Part shown: piece after piece, positions 11,073 to 22,281 of the stretch
How positions within the stretch are numbered: the stretch's first letter is position 1
Layout: each line of letters begins with the position of its first letter
Source of the DNA: Cercophora sp. LCS_1
Lineage: Eukaryota; Ascomycota; Sordariomycetes; Sordariales; Lasiosphaeriaceae
Assembly: GCA_036250225.1 (NCBI GenBank)
Contig: JAPZLL010000037.1
Span: 186,001 to 250,000 of the forward strand
DNA length: 64,000 nt
Direction of reading: 5' to 3'
Translations under genes and position numbers: made by a program
The notes under the pieces: model-generated
The model's input: the letters and a program-made list of their open reading frames with translations, nothing else
The model's database searches: none
What the model was told of the DNA's origin: nothing

Positions 11073-11885
11073 ATGGCATCCTACGTCCTCCCCTCCCACC
11101 GCCAAGGCGACGCCCCCCGCCTCAACCGGCAACACTACGTCTTCCTCCGCCTCTTTTCCCACCTCTCGCACCCCCTCCCGCCATCCTTCTCCGGCACAAT
11201 CCTAGACCTAGGCGCCGGCACAGGCATCTGGGCCTCCGAAATGGCCTCCCTGCATCCCCTCTCCAAAATCACAGGTCTAGACCTCCACTTACCCTCCGCT
11301 ACCGCACCCCCGAATTGCACGTTTGGTACCCTCGACGCCGAAAAGGAGTGGGGTGTGGAGTCCAACACATTCGATATCGTACATACGCGCGCGACAATGA
11401 TTTTGTTGAAACGGGATGAACATGAACGGATCGTGGGCGAGATGTTCAGAGTCTTGAAACCAGGTGGGTGGATCGAGTTGCAAGAGCTGGAATGCCCGTT
11501 TGTGGAGGAAGATGGGAAGGAGACGGCCACGATACGGTTTATGAGGCTTTGGGGAGAGGGCGCGGCGAAGCTGGGGTTGGATTTGGCGTTGCCGCGACGG
11601 TTGGATGGGCTGTTGAGGGATGCTGGGTTTGAGGAGGTTGGCGGGACGTGGCATAATTTGCCGGTTGGGGGGTGGATGGGCGGGGAGATGCAGTGGGTTG
11701 GTGAGGAGTTTAAGGAGTGTCTTAAGGGTGGGATTGAAGGGATTGGGAGGACCGTGTTGATGAAGGGGTTGGGCTGGGAGGAGGGGGAGATGAAGAGGTT
11801 TAGTAAAGAGGTGACGGGGGATTTGGGGACGGGGAAGGTGTTTGCGCGGATGAGGGTTGTTAGAGGGAGGAAGCCTTTGCTTTGA
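11073..11885 (+). CDS. Class I SAM-dependent methyltransferase (LaeA-like/TAM family)
   Basis: Single exon, 270 residues. The Rossmann-fold SAM site is clear: motif I ILDLGAGTGIWASEMA near residues 43-58, the motif II acidic end ITGLDLHLPS, motif III-like FDIVHTRATM, and motif IV/post-I FRVLKPGGWIELQELE. This arrangement is typical of fungal LaeA-like/TAM methyltransferases, which include regulators of secondary metabolism and many orphans. It lacks the nuclear-localised N-terminal extension of true LaeA, so I would not call it LaeA; the substrate is unknown. The start at 11073 is the first ATG before the conserved HYVFLRLF region. It converges on the transporter gene at 12904. Confidence 0.88.
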   Translation: MASYVLPSHRQGDAPRLNRQHYVFLRLFSHLSHPLPPSFSGTILDLGAGTGIWASEMASLHPLSKITGLDLHLPSATAPPNCTFGTLDAEKEWGVESNTFDIVHTRATMILLKRDEHERIVGEMFRVLKPGGWIELQELECPFVEEDGKETATIRFMRLWGEGAAKLGLDLALPRRLDGLLRDAGFEEVGGTWHNLPVGGWMGGEMQWVGEEFKECLKGGIEGIGRTVLMKGLGWEEGEMKRFSKEVTGDLGTGKVFARMRVVRGRKPLL

Positions 11886-12903
11886 GCGGTAGTCCGCAGT
11901 TTGGAATGGCGGTGCTCCGTACGCCACATTGTTTACGCCTTTTGTGTTTCTTTATTTGTTTTAACTGGCTTGGTTCATCATTACCCTCTGGGCGCCGTAA
12001 AGCAAGAGAGGTATAGCCGAGTGGTCAAAAAATACACCCAAGTATTGTGTAAAACCGAGTTTTCTAAAGCTATGGCATCTGTGAAACATGCCTGCGTAAT
12101 GTCTAGTGCCCAGGCTAGAAGCGCCAACAGAGCCTTGACAACACTAAGCTCGGCCAGGGAGGATCTTCTATGATACATGTGAGTGGTGGTTACTAATTAC
12201 ATGTTATTATACTCCGAGACCAATTTGAACGATGTCAAGATATTAGGCTTCCTCTCGGACACTGAAGCTCAGTTTGGCTGAGAGTGTGTTCAAGCTGCAG
12301 CTGTTTACCATTCACTTTCCCAAGAATGCTCGCATCGACCACACTCAGTCCGTTACGACCAAGATACTCCTGCGGTATTCGATCACTCGTTTGCCATGTC
12401 GGCGGCCGCTGCAGGCGTAGCCACCCAGCCGCTATTTGTCAACCCCGCGTGCCATATACACAGAGTGAGCTAGGACACATCCAGCATGTCCGTTGGTGTG
12501 ACAGCACGACGGGTGACAAATCCTTGGCTGCTTAGAGAAGATACCGTTCACATATAACCAGACAGTGATCCGAGGTACCTAGACTGCGTGGCCGAACCCT
12601 TGCTGAAGTGAACGTACTGTGATACTTCGGTCCAGCGTACCCGAACAGCGTATACCTACGCCATCTTGTTTCCTGATAATGGGTAACTATTGGCGAGCCC
12701 ATGTAATCTAGAATCACTCGGCGCTTCCCAAGTTAGGTACATGGGAATTTTGGAAGACATCACCGACAATGTTTCCCAAGGACATGATGGACAACGCACT
12801 GCTGAGAACAGACTCAAGAGAGATGAATTGCTATCCTGTAGACATGCCGGGGCATGGGTATCAAACGATTATATCAAGTACAAGACAAGACAAGACAAAG
12901 CCA
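11886..12903. other. Convergent intergenic region
   Basis: About 1.0 kb between two convergent stop codons. The short plus-strand frame at 11901-12173 and its neighbours have no motif. A segment at about 12009 resembles a tRNA D arm but no complete tRNA can be folded. Nothing else is supported. Confidence 0.45.
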
Positions 12904-14638
12904 TTAGACTGCGACTGGGGAAGGCTTGACGTCAACCGCGTTCTTCTCATCGCTATGTCCCTCACTGCCCGACTCGACGCTGCCCTCGGCAAGGCGCTGC
13001 TGCTGCCTCTTCTTGCGAAGGAACTTGTCATCAATGAAACGAGTGATGGCGAGGATGAGAGCCGTGGCGATGACGGCATTGTTGATGGTGAAACCACGAC
13101 GGTACTTGGGCCTGTCGTCGGAGCGGAAGATCTGGGCACCGTAGATACCAGCAATGTTGGCACCCATGATAATCCTGGTGTTGTTAGCAACCGTCAGAGA
13201 ATAAAACCGACAAAGAAACTTACATGGCCATGGCGAGAGCGCGAACCTCGGAGTCGCTGCAGTACAGAGACATCCAGGCAATGTTGAGAGGATGCGAAAA
13301 GGTACCAAAGGTCTGAGTCCAGACAACACCAAAGTACTTGACACCCTTCTTGTCGTCGCCAAACTCGGCAAAAGAGCGGTTGAAGATGTGGCCAATAAGT
13401 GTGCAGGTAAGACCAGCCATAACAGTCTCGCCGCGACGATCAAAGTGATCAGAGACGAAGCTAAACAACCACGACATGGGAACCTGGAGGAAGAGACCGA
13501 CAGCGGCCATGGCGTTGGACTGGAGGGCGAGGAAGCCGAAGCCGTTGACGATGGACGGGGCGTAGGTATCAAAGGCACGCTGGGGACCGTTGTTGAGGAG
13601 CGAGATGAAGACGTGGATGTAGAGGCGCCAGTCAGAGAAGGCCTTCTTGAAAGCACCGAGGTTGATCTTCTTCTTCTTCTTGCCCTTCATGGGGTCGTCG
13701 AGCAGGACACGAGTGCGGAGAATGTGCAGCTCACGCTCGTTAAACATCTTGCGGCCGGGAAGGAAGGTCGGGCACGGGTTGCGGAACGAGTCGGGGAGGA
13801 AGAAACCGTAGACGAAACCACCGGCGATGGTGAAGATGCCCATGAGGGTGAAGAGCCAGAACCAACCGGGCTTGCCACCAACACCACGCATGTGTAGGAT
13901 ACCGTAGGCGAGAAGTTTGGATGAGGCCTGGCCGAGCTGGTTGCCAAAGTAAAAGACCATGATACGCTTGGCCGACTCGCTGCGAGTGTACCACGTCGAG
14001 AGCGTCCAAAGACCACCGGGGATGAAGCCGGACTCAGTCATGCCAAGGAGGAAGCGGCAGGCGATGAACGAGCTGTAGCTGTTCTGCCACGACTGAAAGG
14101 TGGAGACGGTACCGAAGAGGAAGAGCTGGAGCGTGAGCCACTTGCCGGGCCCGACGCGGTAGAGAGCCATGTTGGACGGAATTTCGAAGAGCACAATGCC
14201 GAGCGACAGCATCTGCTGGCCGACATTGAACTGATCCTGCGTGATGCCAACCTCCTCCATCATCTTGTCGGTGATGGCATTGGAGATGTTGCCACGGTCG
14301 AGTTCTGCGGCGTGTTAGTGCCATGGCGACCGACGATGGATGACTGCCTGGAGACGGAACGTACGCAGACAGAAGAAACCTAGTGTCAGGATGGGCATGA
14401 TAATAAGGTCGAGCCTGTTGCCGGTTAGCCGTGTGTCTCCGCGGCGAAGGCGGGTCCCGGGATCCGCCAAGACTGCCGATAGGCCCGGCAGACAAGAGTC
14501 CACTCACTTCCGCTTCGCCTTGACCTCCTCTTCGGGCGTCCAGTCGACCTGCAGGGCAAGCGACTGCTGGTCATCCTCGTAGATGTCGTCCCCGGCGTGC
14601 TTCTCTTCGCCCACCTTGAAGGGGAGCTTGAGACCCAT
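12904..14638 (-). CDS. MFS transporter, allantoate permease (Dal5)/ACS family
   Basis: Exons 14638-14508, 14414-14365, 14304-13224 and 13174-12904; introns of 93, 60 and 49 nt; 510 residues, typical for the family. The splices restore the hallmark LDRGNISNA just after TM1, ahead of QDQFNVGQQMLSLGIVLFEIPSN (TM2) and GMTESGFIPGGLWTLSTWYTR. The C-terminal half has the conserved NGFGFLALQSNAMA and, across the last intron, ALAMAMIIMGANIAGIYGAQIF with FRSDDRPKYRRG. This plasma-membrane anion:cation symporter subfamily moves allantoate, ureidosuccinate, nicotinate, small peptides and similar organic anions; the substrate here is open. The long frame upstream of 14638 has no ATG giving a family-like N terminus, so the start is placed at MGLKLPF. 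Confidence 0.92.
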
Positions 14639-17600
14639 GGTCGCGGCGGGTGGATCCTCCAGGAGAACTGTGCAAGTCGGCGGTGTCGGAAACAGAGAAG
14701 AACTCTGCGGTCGGGGCGCACACACGAACGAGCCTACCAGACTTGCTGTTGCATATTGAGGGCGTGAGCCAGCGGTCCTTATAAAGACGGTGCCCAGCCG
14801 TCGCCAAGTCGACTTGAGCGCCGCTCCCCCGGTCTTCTTTGACACAGACTCGACCGTCGGGACGTGTTGGGCAGCGCAGGCGTCGCCGTGCAGACTGGGC
14901 GCCTGGGCGTTTCTGGGCGTGGCGACGACGGCGAGGGCGTTTGCTGGGGGCCAGCCTGGGGGCCAGCCTGGGGCCCTGTCGTGGGCTCGTGAGGGGTGGG
15001 TGTGCCATGGTGAAATTCCCGGCAGTGAGCACGCAATCGTCGATATCCTGTCGGAGAGCAGAATACACCATCTTGGCGGACGAGGACCCGCAGACGGACC
15101 CTGGCGCTGTGGGCGCGAGCTGGGGGGGAAGCTGGTAGCTGCAGGCCGGGTCTGGGCGCTTGGCGCTGCACGTTTGGCGAATCTGATGCGCGGCACGAAC
15201 GCCTCGAAGCGACCCAAGGGCAGCCTCAATATGTCGTCATCCGCGCCTGCTCTTGTGTGTGGGGGTTCTTCTTGCAAGCGTGCTGGAGTAAAGGAGACGG
15301 AAATGCGCCCAGAAGAAGCGGCAGGCGGAAACAATTCTCAGAGGGCCAGAATGGACTCGCCGGAGGAAGGTGCGGTATCGCACTTGGCGCAGGAAAACGC
15401 GCGCTGACGGCGGTGAGGCCAAGCAACCCCCGCACAAGGTAGTCACGACCGCACGATATCGGGTGGACCATGGCTCTTTCCTTCCTGTCTTCGACGCCTG
15501 CTGCGTGTGCGTGGAACGCGGACAACGCAGCGTGGCTTGCGGGACCACACGGCCTGTCGACGTTTGTGTTTCCGTGACTCAGATGCATGCAAAATCGATG
15601 TGGATGTTGTGATGCATCTCGCTTTGTCCCCAGATAATCCCAGGGCGTGGCCACCTGACCTGCAGCCATGTCTCAATCGAACAATGGCCGTCGAGGCTGA
15701 ACCGATATCAACCACGCTTTTGACAATGCCATGGCTCTAGTTTAGCGCGACAATCCTCGTGAGTCTTGTCGTCGAGCGCGGTTGACGTCGGACGTTTGGA
15801 ACTTTGCTGCCCAGCCGTCACGGCGTCTGTGCTTCGGCTCCTACTCCCAACACCAGCAACAAGCTCATCCTCCGCAAAATTGGCGGTACGTAAAAGGGAG
15901 GAACGTGGGGAGCCAAGGTTCCAGGTCTTTGTTTATGCTTAAATGTCAACGAGGCTGTGCGCGTTGTGTCGTAATTATCATGTATGGGACCGCGAGACGG
16001 GATTTCCTTGAAAACAATTGCAACCACCTCGATGCAAGGAACAATGTTCGACGCAGAGAACAATCTGTGTGAAACTTGCCTCGACCGGCGCATCGCATGG
16101 GAGAGTCGAGGGTCGAGGTCAGGTCAAAGGCTGCGGGGACGTCCAGACTCCCTGAATGGCGGGGGGGCTGACCAGGGTGTTCGGCACGCACGTTCTCCCC
16201 ACGAAGCACGTTTTCCTTGCCAAGCTTTGCAATCGGTAATGCCAAGCGTGCTAAGGGATTAAGGTGGGCGGGCTAGGGTACGGGAGGCGACAGGGGTGCC
16301 GACTGGGGTCATATTCCCCGACCACTCACACGCACCACGGGATGTCCGACCTGCCAACCCACCGCCGCTACCACCATGGCTCCCGCCGACTCCGCATTCT
16401 CGTGCCATGGTGAAGCTCCCAAGCTGTTTTTCGCTAGCATCAAGGCAAACCCAAGGGTCTGGATGGGCCCGGCAGTCTGAAGCGAAGGGGTCAGCCGATG
16501 TCAGCTAAGGCAGCCGAGAAGGTGCTATTTTGGATAGATGCTAGCAGATCTTCACCGACGGAGCTCTGCGTAGCGCCGTTCGGCAAGAATGTGAAAAGAG
16601 GGCTTCTCTCTGTCGGTGGCTTCAGCAGCACCCCGTCAGATGACGGTGTTCTGGTCCATGGTACGACAACAGAATGTGAAGGGGAGCTCCCAACCCCTCT
16701 GATACGAAATTCCTCTGATAAGGCAAGGCAACGCTGCACGCAGATGCTTGCGTCCCATTTTGTCTACGTGCCTTAGTCCAATGTGGCCAAGATCTGAGAT
16801 TAAGACCTGACCTCGCACCAGACACCTGCAGGGCGTCCGAGCCCGCGGAACTATCCATTCCACTACAGCAGGCTTGAATGCGAGTAATATCAGCCAGACA
16901 GCTCAAAACCCGGGGAGCAGACGCCGGTGGGGGCCGTGTAATTAATCCCACATCCGTTCTGGGAGCCATCCTGCTATTTTGAGCCAACGGTGCGACCCCA
17001 CGCGGAAGAATCCGTCGACCACTGGGAGAGACGGTGTTTACCCTCGCCCAGCTAACCAACATCCATCCATCCATCGATGGAGCCTGCCGTTCAGCCGTGC
17101 CGGCCAATCCAGACCCACCTAGGCCCTTGGTCATGGAACTTCCGGTCCCTTGGCTCCAATATTGTGGTGTTGTTTCGCTTATGCCAGGCACATGTGAGGT
17201 GTTTCCCAGCTGGGACTCGAGTCGCACTCTTGGCCGCCATGCGTTTCTGCGCTAATTGCCAACCGGAGGATTCGCCCCCAGACACAGCTGGCTTTGTTTT
17301 TCGTTTTGTTGAAGTTTCTTTTCTCTTACCAAACAAAAAGTTGTGGATCTGCTTGGCGCCGCCTCGAGATCCGTAGGGCGAGATCTGCCAGCCTGGGGTG
17401 ACAGACAGTGCAGCTGAGCTTTGGCGTCGCCGGCTGGACGCGCCGACCCCTGCCGGCATCCCAGCTCGGGGATCACCGAGCCGTTGACTTTGTGTGTGAA
17501 CGTGTTTGATCGTGTCGTGTCTAGGTAGAAAACTATTACGAAAGATGGGAGAGTTTGAACACGCGGATGCGGGTTGCCCCTTTTCCGCGTGGGAGACCGG

Positions 17601-20165
17601 ACGTGATGCGCATGATTCCTCGAGTTCACGTTCTCTGCTGATTTTCTCTCTTGTTGAAAATTTTGTGTCCACTTTGGACCCATCATCGTGCCATTTCATC
17701 CGTTTCCCTCTCAGATGGCGCTGTTCTCATCAGACCCTGACCAGAATACTCTCGAGCAGCACAAGGAGATAACGACCTCCCTACGGATTTTGTGATCTCT
17801 ATCTTACGTTGAGCGGCGAAATTACACGGTCGCGGAGTAGCAATTATGCTGTCGCAAAGGCCCAGAGACGCCGCAACGTCACGAGCGCCATGGGATGGTC
17901 ATCAACAAATCTCATCGCACCCGCCTGCTCCTGACCCGACCAACAGACATCTCTCAGCCACAGTGGCAGTCATGGCGGGACTACACATCTAAGTGATGCT
18001 GAGCTGTGATAATGTGAGTGGCGACCTTTTGCTTCCCGAGTCTCGACACTACCTAGACAGACTGACGCCATTGCTTAACCTCAAAGGAGCTCAAGTGCCG
18101 CCAACCAGAGCCCGTGGGGACGAAGGCGAGTCTCAGAGCCTGATGCCTCTGGACAAAGACACAGCTTCAACTATCCAAGTGCAGGAGCTGATAAGACTTG
18201 TCAACGTTATCGCAGTGCAGAACTCGACTCAGATCCTATCGTTCCCCAACGCCTATGACCAGCATAGCGACCCAAGACACGGTAGCCCCCATTCGGAAAG
18301 TCGCTCGCTAGGTCCCGTCCAACCAAAAATCCCACATCGAGTTTCCAATGCAACCAGCGTCAGCGGCAGCCCCGAGCCCACGCCACAGAGGCTGTTGCTC
18401 GACTAGGCGGCATCGCCAAGGCCGGTCGGCCGTCGGCAGTCGTCATATCGAAGGCGGCATCTCGGCCAAGGATTACGACTCGAGCATTCGGACAAAGGAT
18501 TCGTTTGTCGATCAGATACCTTTCACCAACGCCGCGACTGCAAAGAGTTTTTTTCTTGCATTATCCACAAGCGGATGATATCACGATCTTGGCTGTGATG
18601 TGGGTATCAGGGAGATTCCATGTTGGTTGTCTCCACCAGGACGAAACCCCAGCATCGGGTGGGTTTCCCTTGCGAGTTGCGAAATCGGTCATCTTTTTCG
18701 GGAGGGCCCGTTGACATCCACAACGGCTTTGTGGTCTGGTTGGCATTGTCCTTGAAGACACTGTCGCGGGGAGGCGACCGTAAAAATGGCAAAGAAGATT
18801 AACAAGAGTGGGATTCGACCATCGCATGGGAAAACCTGCTTTCATCAAAACCATTTTGCCAAACGGACCTACAACCTCCAATGTGGGCCACGTTCACACT
18901 TCCTGGTCCATTGAGACCACGGATCTGATAGTCCAGAAGGCAAAAAGGAAGTCTGTTACGTGGCTAGCCGCCTGAACGCCTGAGCCTGTTCGACCATCCG
19001 CCTGGTTGATGGAAGTTGACGCCCAATGAACTACTGCAATGAGGGCTGTCGGCTGCGCGACGCAGTGATCAAGAATCGGAGCGAGAAAAGGCACCTACCC
19101 ATTTAAGCACCTAAACTGGCCGGTTCTGGCATCAAGCACACCGTGACCGAGTCCACTTGGGCCCAGATAGCTCACTTGGGAGACTACTACTTTGAAAGGT
19201 GAACAGCTTGTGTTCGACTCTTAATTTTACCATTTTTTTGGTGTGCCTTTTTTTCCACAAGCTCCACCCACGTCCCCTTTTCGAGCCTCTGAATGCCTTC
19301 ACTCAAGCTTTTTCTCGCCACGCGATTTCTTTTTGCCTTGCGTTTTTCTCCATGACTGCAAAAAGCTGTCAAGTGATGCTTGCGGCGCGATCATCTGTTT
19401 GATGTATTTTAGTTGCCTGCAATGCAATGGTCCCTCGTCGATCGCAAGTCTAATACCGTGATGGCTCCAACCGCTCCGTCTCGCAGCCCCACGGCAATGT
19501 TTCCTGCGGTACCCATCTCCTTCTCCAACCGTTCGCCCCACTTGTTTGGCCCCATCATCAGATGCAGCCATTGTCTGGATGGAGTTGTGCTTGGACCGCT
19601 TGGTCCTCCTTATGACACAACACCACTCCAACCTCCTCTTTTCGCCCCTCAAGTCGCAAGGAAGACCAGCTCCGCAGATGAAGAAAAGCAAATGAGCTTC
19701 TCACCAGAGAATCTGGACCACTCGTAGCCGGTGATCTGCCCTGTGAACGAGGCTCGGGGCGACGATGCTCCCGCGATGTTGACGTCGACCGCTCAACTTT
19801 GTCAAGTGGCGACATCACCAAAGAGCTCGGCGCGTCAACATTATCCCCATCAAGTGAGCAACATTCTGGTGCCGATTTTCCGTAAACCCCTCTCGCCCCT
19901 CTTCTAGAACTGCCCGCCGCTATTCACAGCCAGTCCGAGCCCTTGGCACCTGAGCGCCCCGAGTCAGCGACGACATGCGTGCATTATGTCACGGTGAGCT
20001 GTCGAGATCTTTCACGTTTCAACTCCGCGGACTGAAAGGAGAAAATAACCGGACGTCCCCTTCTTGTCTTGTGTATTTGAAGCATCGTGTCTTCCTGTTT
20101 TGTGTCCCATTTTCTTGATCATCGCCAGCATCGCCACCGTCATCGCCACACATCGGAACCCAGCC
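14639..20165. other. 5.5 kb region without a recognisable gene
   Basis: This lies between the divergent transporter (start 14638) and cutinase (start 20166). Many 60-200 codon frames are open on both strands (for example 17227-16622 minus and 17993-18406 plus), but none shows a family motif, spliceable domain, transmembrane pattern or signal peptide I can support. Poly-pyrimidine stretches and short CATC repeats (about 17060-17076) occur. It may hold large promoters, non-coding transcripts, a decayed element, or fast-evolving small genes. Confidence 0.45.
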
Positions 20166-21299
20166 ATGACTCCAATATCCCTTCTTCTCCTTCTTCCAGC
20201 AGTCTTTGCCCTTCCCTCGCATCCCTCAGTAATCACAGTTCCCTCAGACATACCCACAAACGAAGAATGCACGGCAAATGGAGTCCAGATCTTCGCCGCC
20301 CGCGGCAGTCTCGAAGACGTCGGTGCAGGCATGATTGGCGCCGTCGCGCGACAAGTGGCTGCGCACCTCCCAGGATCCAACATTGTAGCGATTGACTACC
20401 CGGCCACCATTGCCCACTATGTCATGTCCGAGTCCAAAGGCGTGGCGGAGGTGACCAAGCTGGTGACTGATTATTCGGAGAGATGTCCGGATAGTAAGAT
20501 TGTCTTGATGGGGTATAGCCAGGTTCGTCTCCAGTCTCATTTTGCCGCTCCTCCTTTGTTCGTCCGTTCCATCTGCCATTCCGCTTCTCTGTCTTATTTC
20601 TTCCCGGTTTTCCGTGTCGCATGATACTTGTTGTATCCCTTGTGGTTTTTCACGCAACGCCTTGGTCATCGCATCGAAGCCGTCACGTCCGTTCAACCTC
20701 CGGTCCTCAATTCATACCATCCTAGGGTGCACAAATCACATCGTCCGCCCTCTGCGGTCCATCACCTGGGTTCCCCCAGCCGGATGCTCTTCACCCCAAC
20801 ATCACCTCCAAAAGTATGTTTCCCTCCCCACCTCCCGTTCCAACGTTGAAGCTCATGACCCAGTCATCGCCTGTGTTCTCATGGGCGACCCAACTCGTCA
20901 CCCCGACGACCCTTTCAACCGTGGGACGGCAAAAAACGAGGGTGTAAGTCTGCTCATTTTGCTCTTCTCTCGCCTTCCCCGTCTAGTTGCTCTAGTCGTG
21001 ACTGGCATTTTGTCATCTTCAACTGAGCGATTCTAATGTTGCCGAAACAGATCATGCCCCGGAACACAACCAGGGCGTGTCTCTCCATGGAGCCAAACAT
21101 GGTGTCGTACTGCAACGAGGGAGACTGGGCATGTGATAGCGGGAGAGACATGGCTGTGCATATGGAGTATGTCAAGTTGTATGGGGATGCTGCAGTGCAG
21201 TTTGTGCTGGGTAAGGCGAAAAATATGAACATGACGGTGGGTGGTATGGGGATGGACATGGGTCACGGCAAGGGGACGGGAATGGAAATGAGGGCTTGA
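20166..21299 (+). CDS. Cutinase/acetylxylan esterase (CE5), secreted
   Basis: Exons 20166-20522, 20726-20813, 20864-20943 and 21051-21299; 257 residues. The first 16 or so residues (MTPISLLLLLPAVFAL) are a signal peptide. Domain evidence: EECTANGVQIFAARGSLEDVGAG, the nucleophile elbow GYSQ|G with Ser118, split exactly after Q by intron 1, then SSALCGPSPGFPQPDALHP, ACVLMGDPTRHPDDPFNRGT, and the acid/base region YCNEGDWACDSGRDMAVHMEY, supplying the Asp and His of the triad and paired Cys. The tail is Met/Gly rich. CE5 enzymes hydrolyse cutin or deacetylate xylan outside the cell; which one is not decidable. Intron 1 is unusually long (203 nt) with a weak donor (gttcgt). Confidence 0.88.
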
Positions 21300-22281
21300 G
21301 ATGAGGTTTGGCAGCGCTAGTGTGGTTGGATGGTATCCATCGGTGGGTGGACAGTCTTTAATGCAGTCAACGAGATTTGCGTAGCACACGATAGCGATGG
21401 CAGTTAATTTTTGATGTTCTTGTCGGAATATGGTGAGGTTGTGCAAGTCTTGTTGACAATGCCCGTGATCAAACACGTGACAAGTTTGGCAGAGAAGTTG
21501 CGAGACCTTTTTCCGGGCGGTGCAAGCGCTCCCGCTGGCTCTTGGCTGAAAACCACAGGAGGACCACCGGAGGGCTTCAGGTGCAATATACACAACCACA
21601 CACGCCTCAGTAATCTAAAAAAAAATGGGAGCTGAAATATCTCCACTTCGAGCACAATCAAAAATTACGTTCGGATGTATTTGCCTCTTTTCCCGCAAGA
21701 TCAGCCCTTACTTCCATCGAAATGGGGGTTTTCACGATCTTTCTTCGAATTATAGGAGCGAGGAATTTCGGCTTCAACGTACGATGATTTTTAGGAGGTT
21801 TTGCGAGCACTGGAGCCCTCTAGAAAATTGTGTGCTAGCGCGCTTTTGGGGTACAAGGTTGTGACAGCTCCCTCTTCGACAGATAGACTAGCTTCAACTA
21901 TTGAACTGCTCACTCCTGGGGAGTTTAAGGGGTGTTCATTAAAGATAAAACGATTTTGGTACCACGGAATAGTCAAAAAGTGAAAAGGTTAAAATACAAG
22001 GCGTTGTTTCAATATTGTTAGCACGACAGAGACTTTGTATATCCCTTGGAAACCCGATTTGCTGGCCGCCAACGGTTGAAGGAAGAAACATGAGGCAGAT
22101 CTAGTGTGCGGGTTTCATTTTCGTACTTGCGCCTTTTCACCATTTTGGGTTCCTTTGCGCGTTTGCGCTCTCTGGTCACATCGCGCCTTTTGTTTTGTGT
22201 CACAAACTGGGGTTGGATCGGCGTAGATACCGAGTCCCCGAGTGTTTACCGAGTGTCAATGATTGCTATCTCTCACCGGGG
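21300..22281. other. Convergent intergenic region
   Basis: About 980 bp between the 3' ends of the cutinase and the NACHT-C2H2 gene. It is more AT-rich than the surroundings between roughly 21,620 and 22,020. No gene is supported. Confidence 0.4.

Noticed and set aside
12005..12090. tRNA-like box A (tagccgagtggtc)
   Set aside because: No matching anticodon arm, box B or T arm follows; cannot be folded as a tRNA.
14504..15334. N-terminal extension of the Dal5-type transporter
   Set aside because: The frame is open far upstream, but no conserved residues exist before MGLKLPF at 14638, where the family starts.
16622..17227. 201-codon minus-strand frame
   Set aside because: No domain, low sequence complexity, no leader or membrane span; overlapping frames are equally open.
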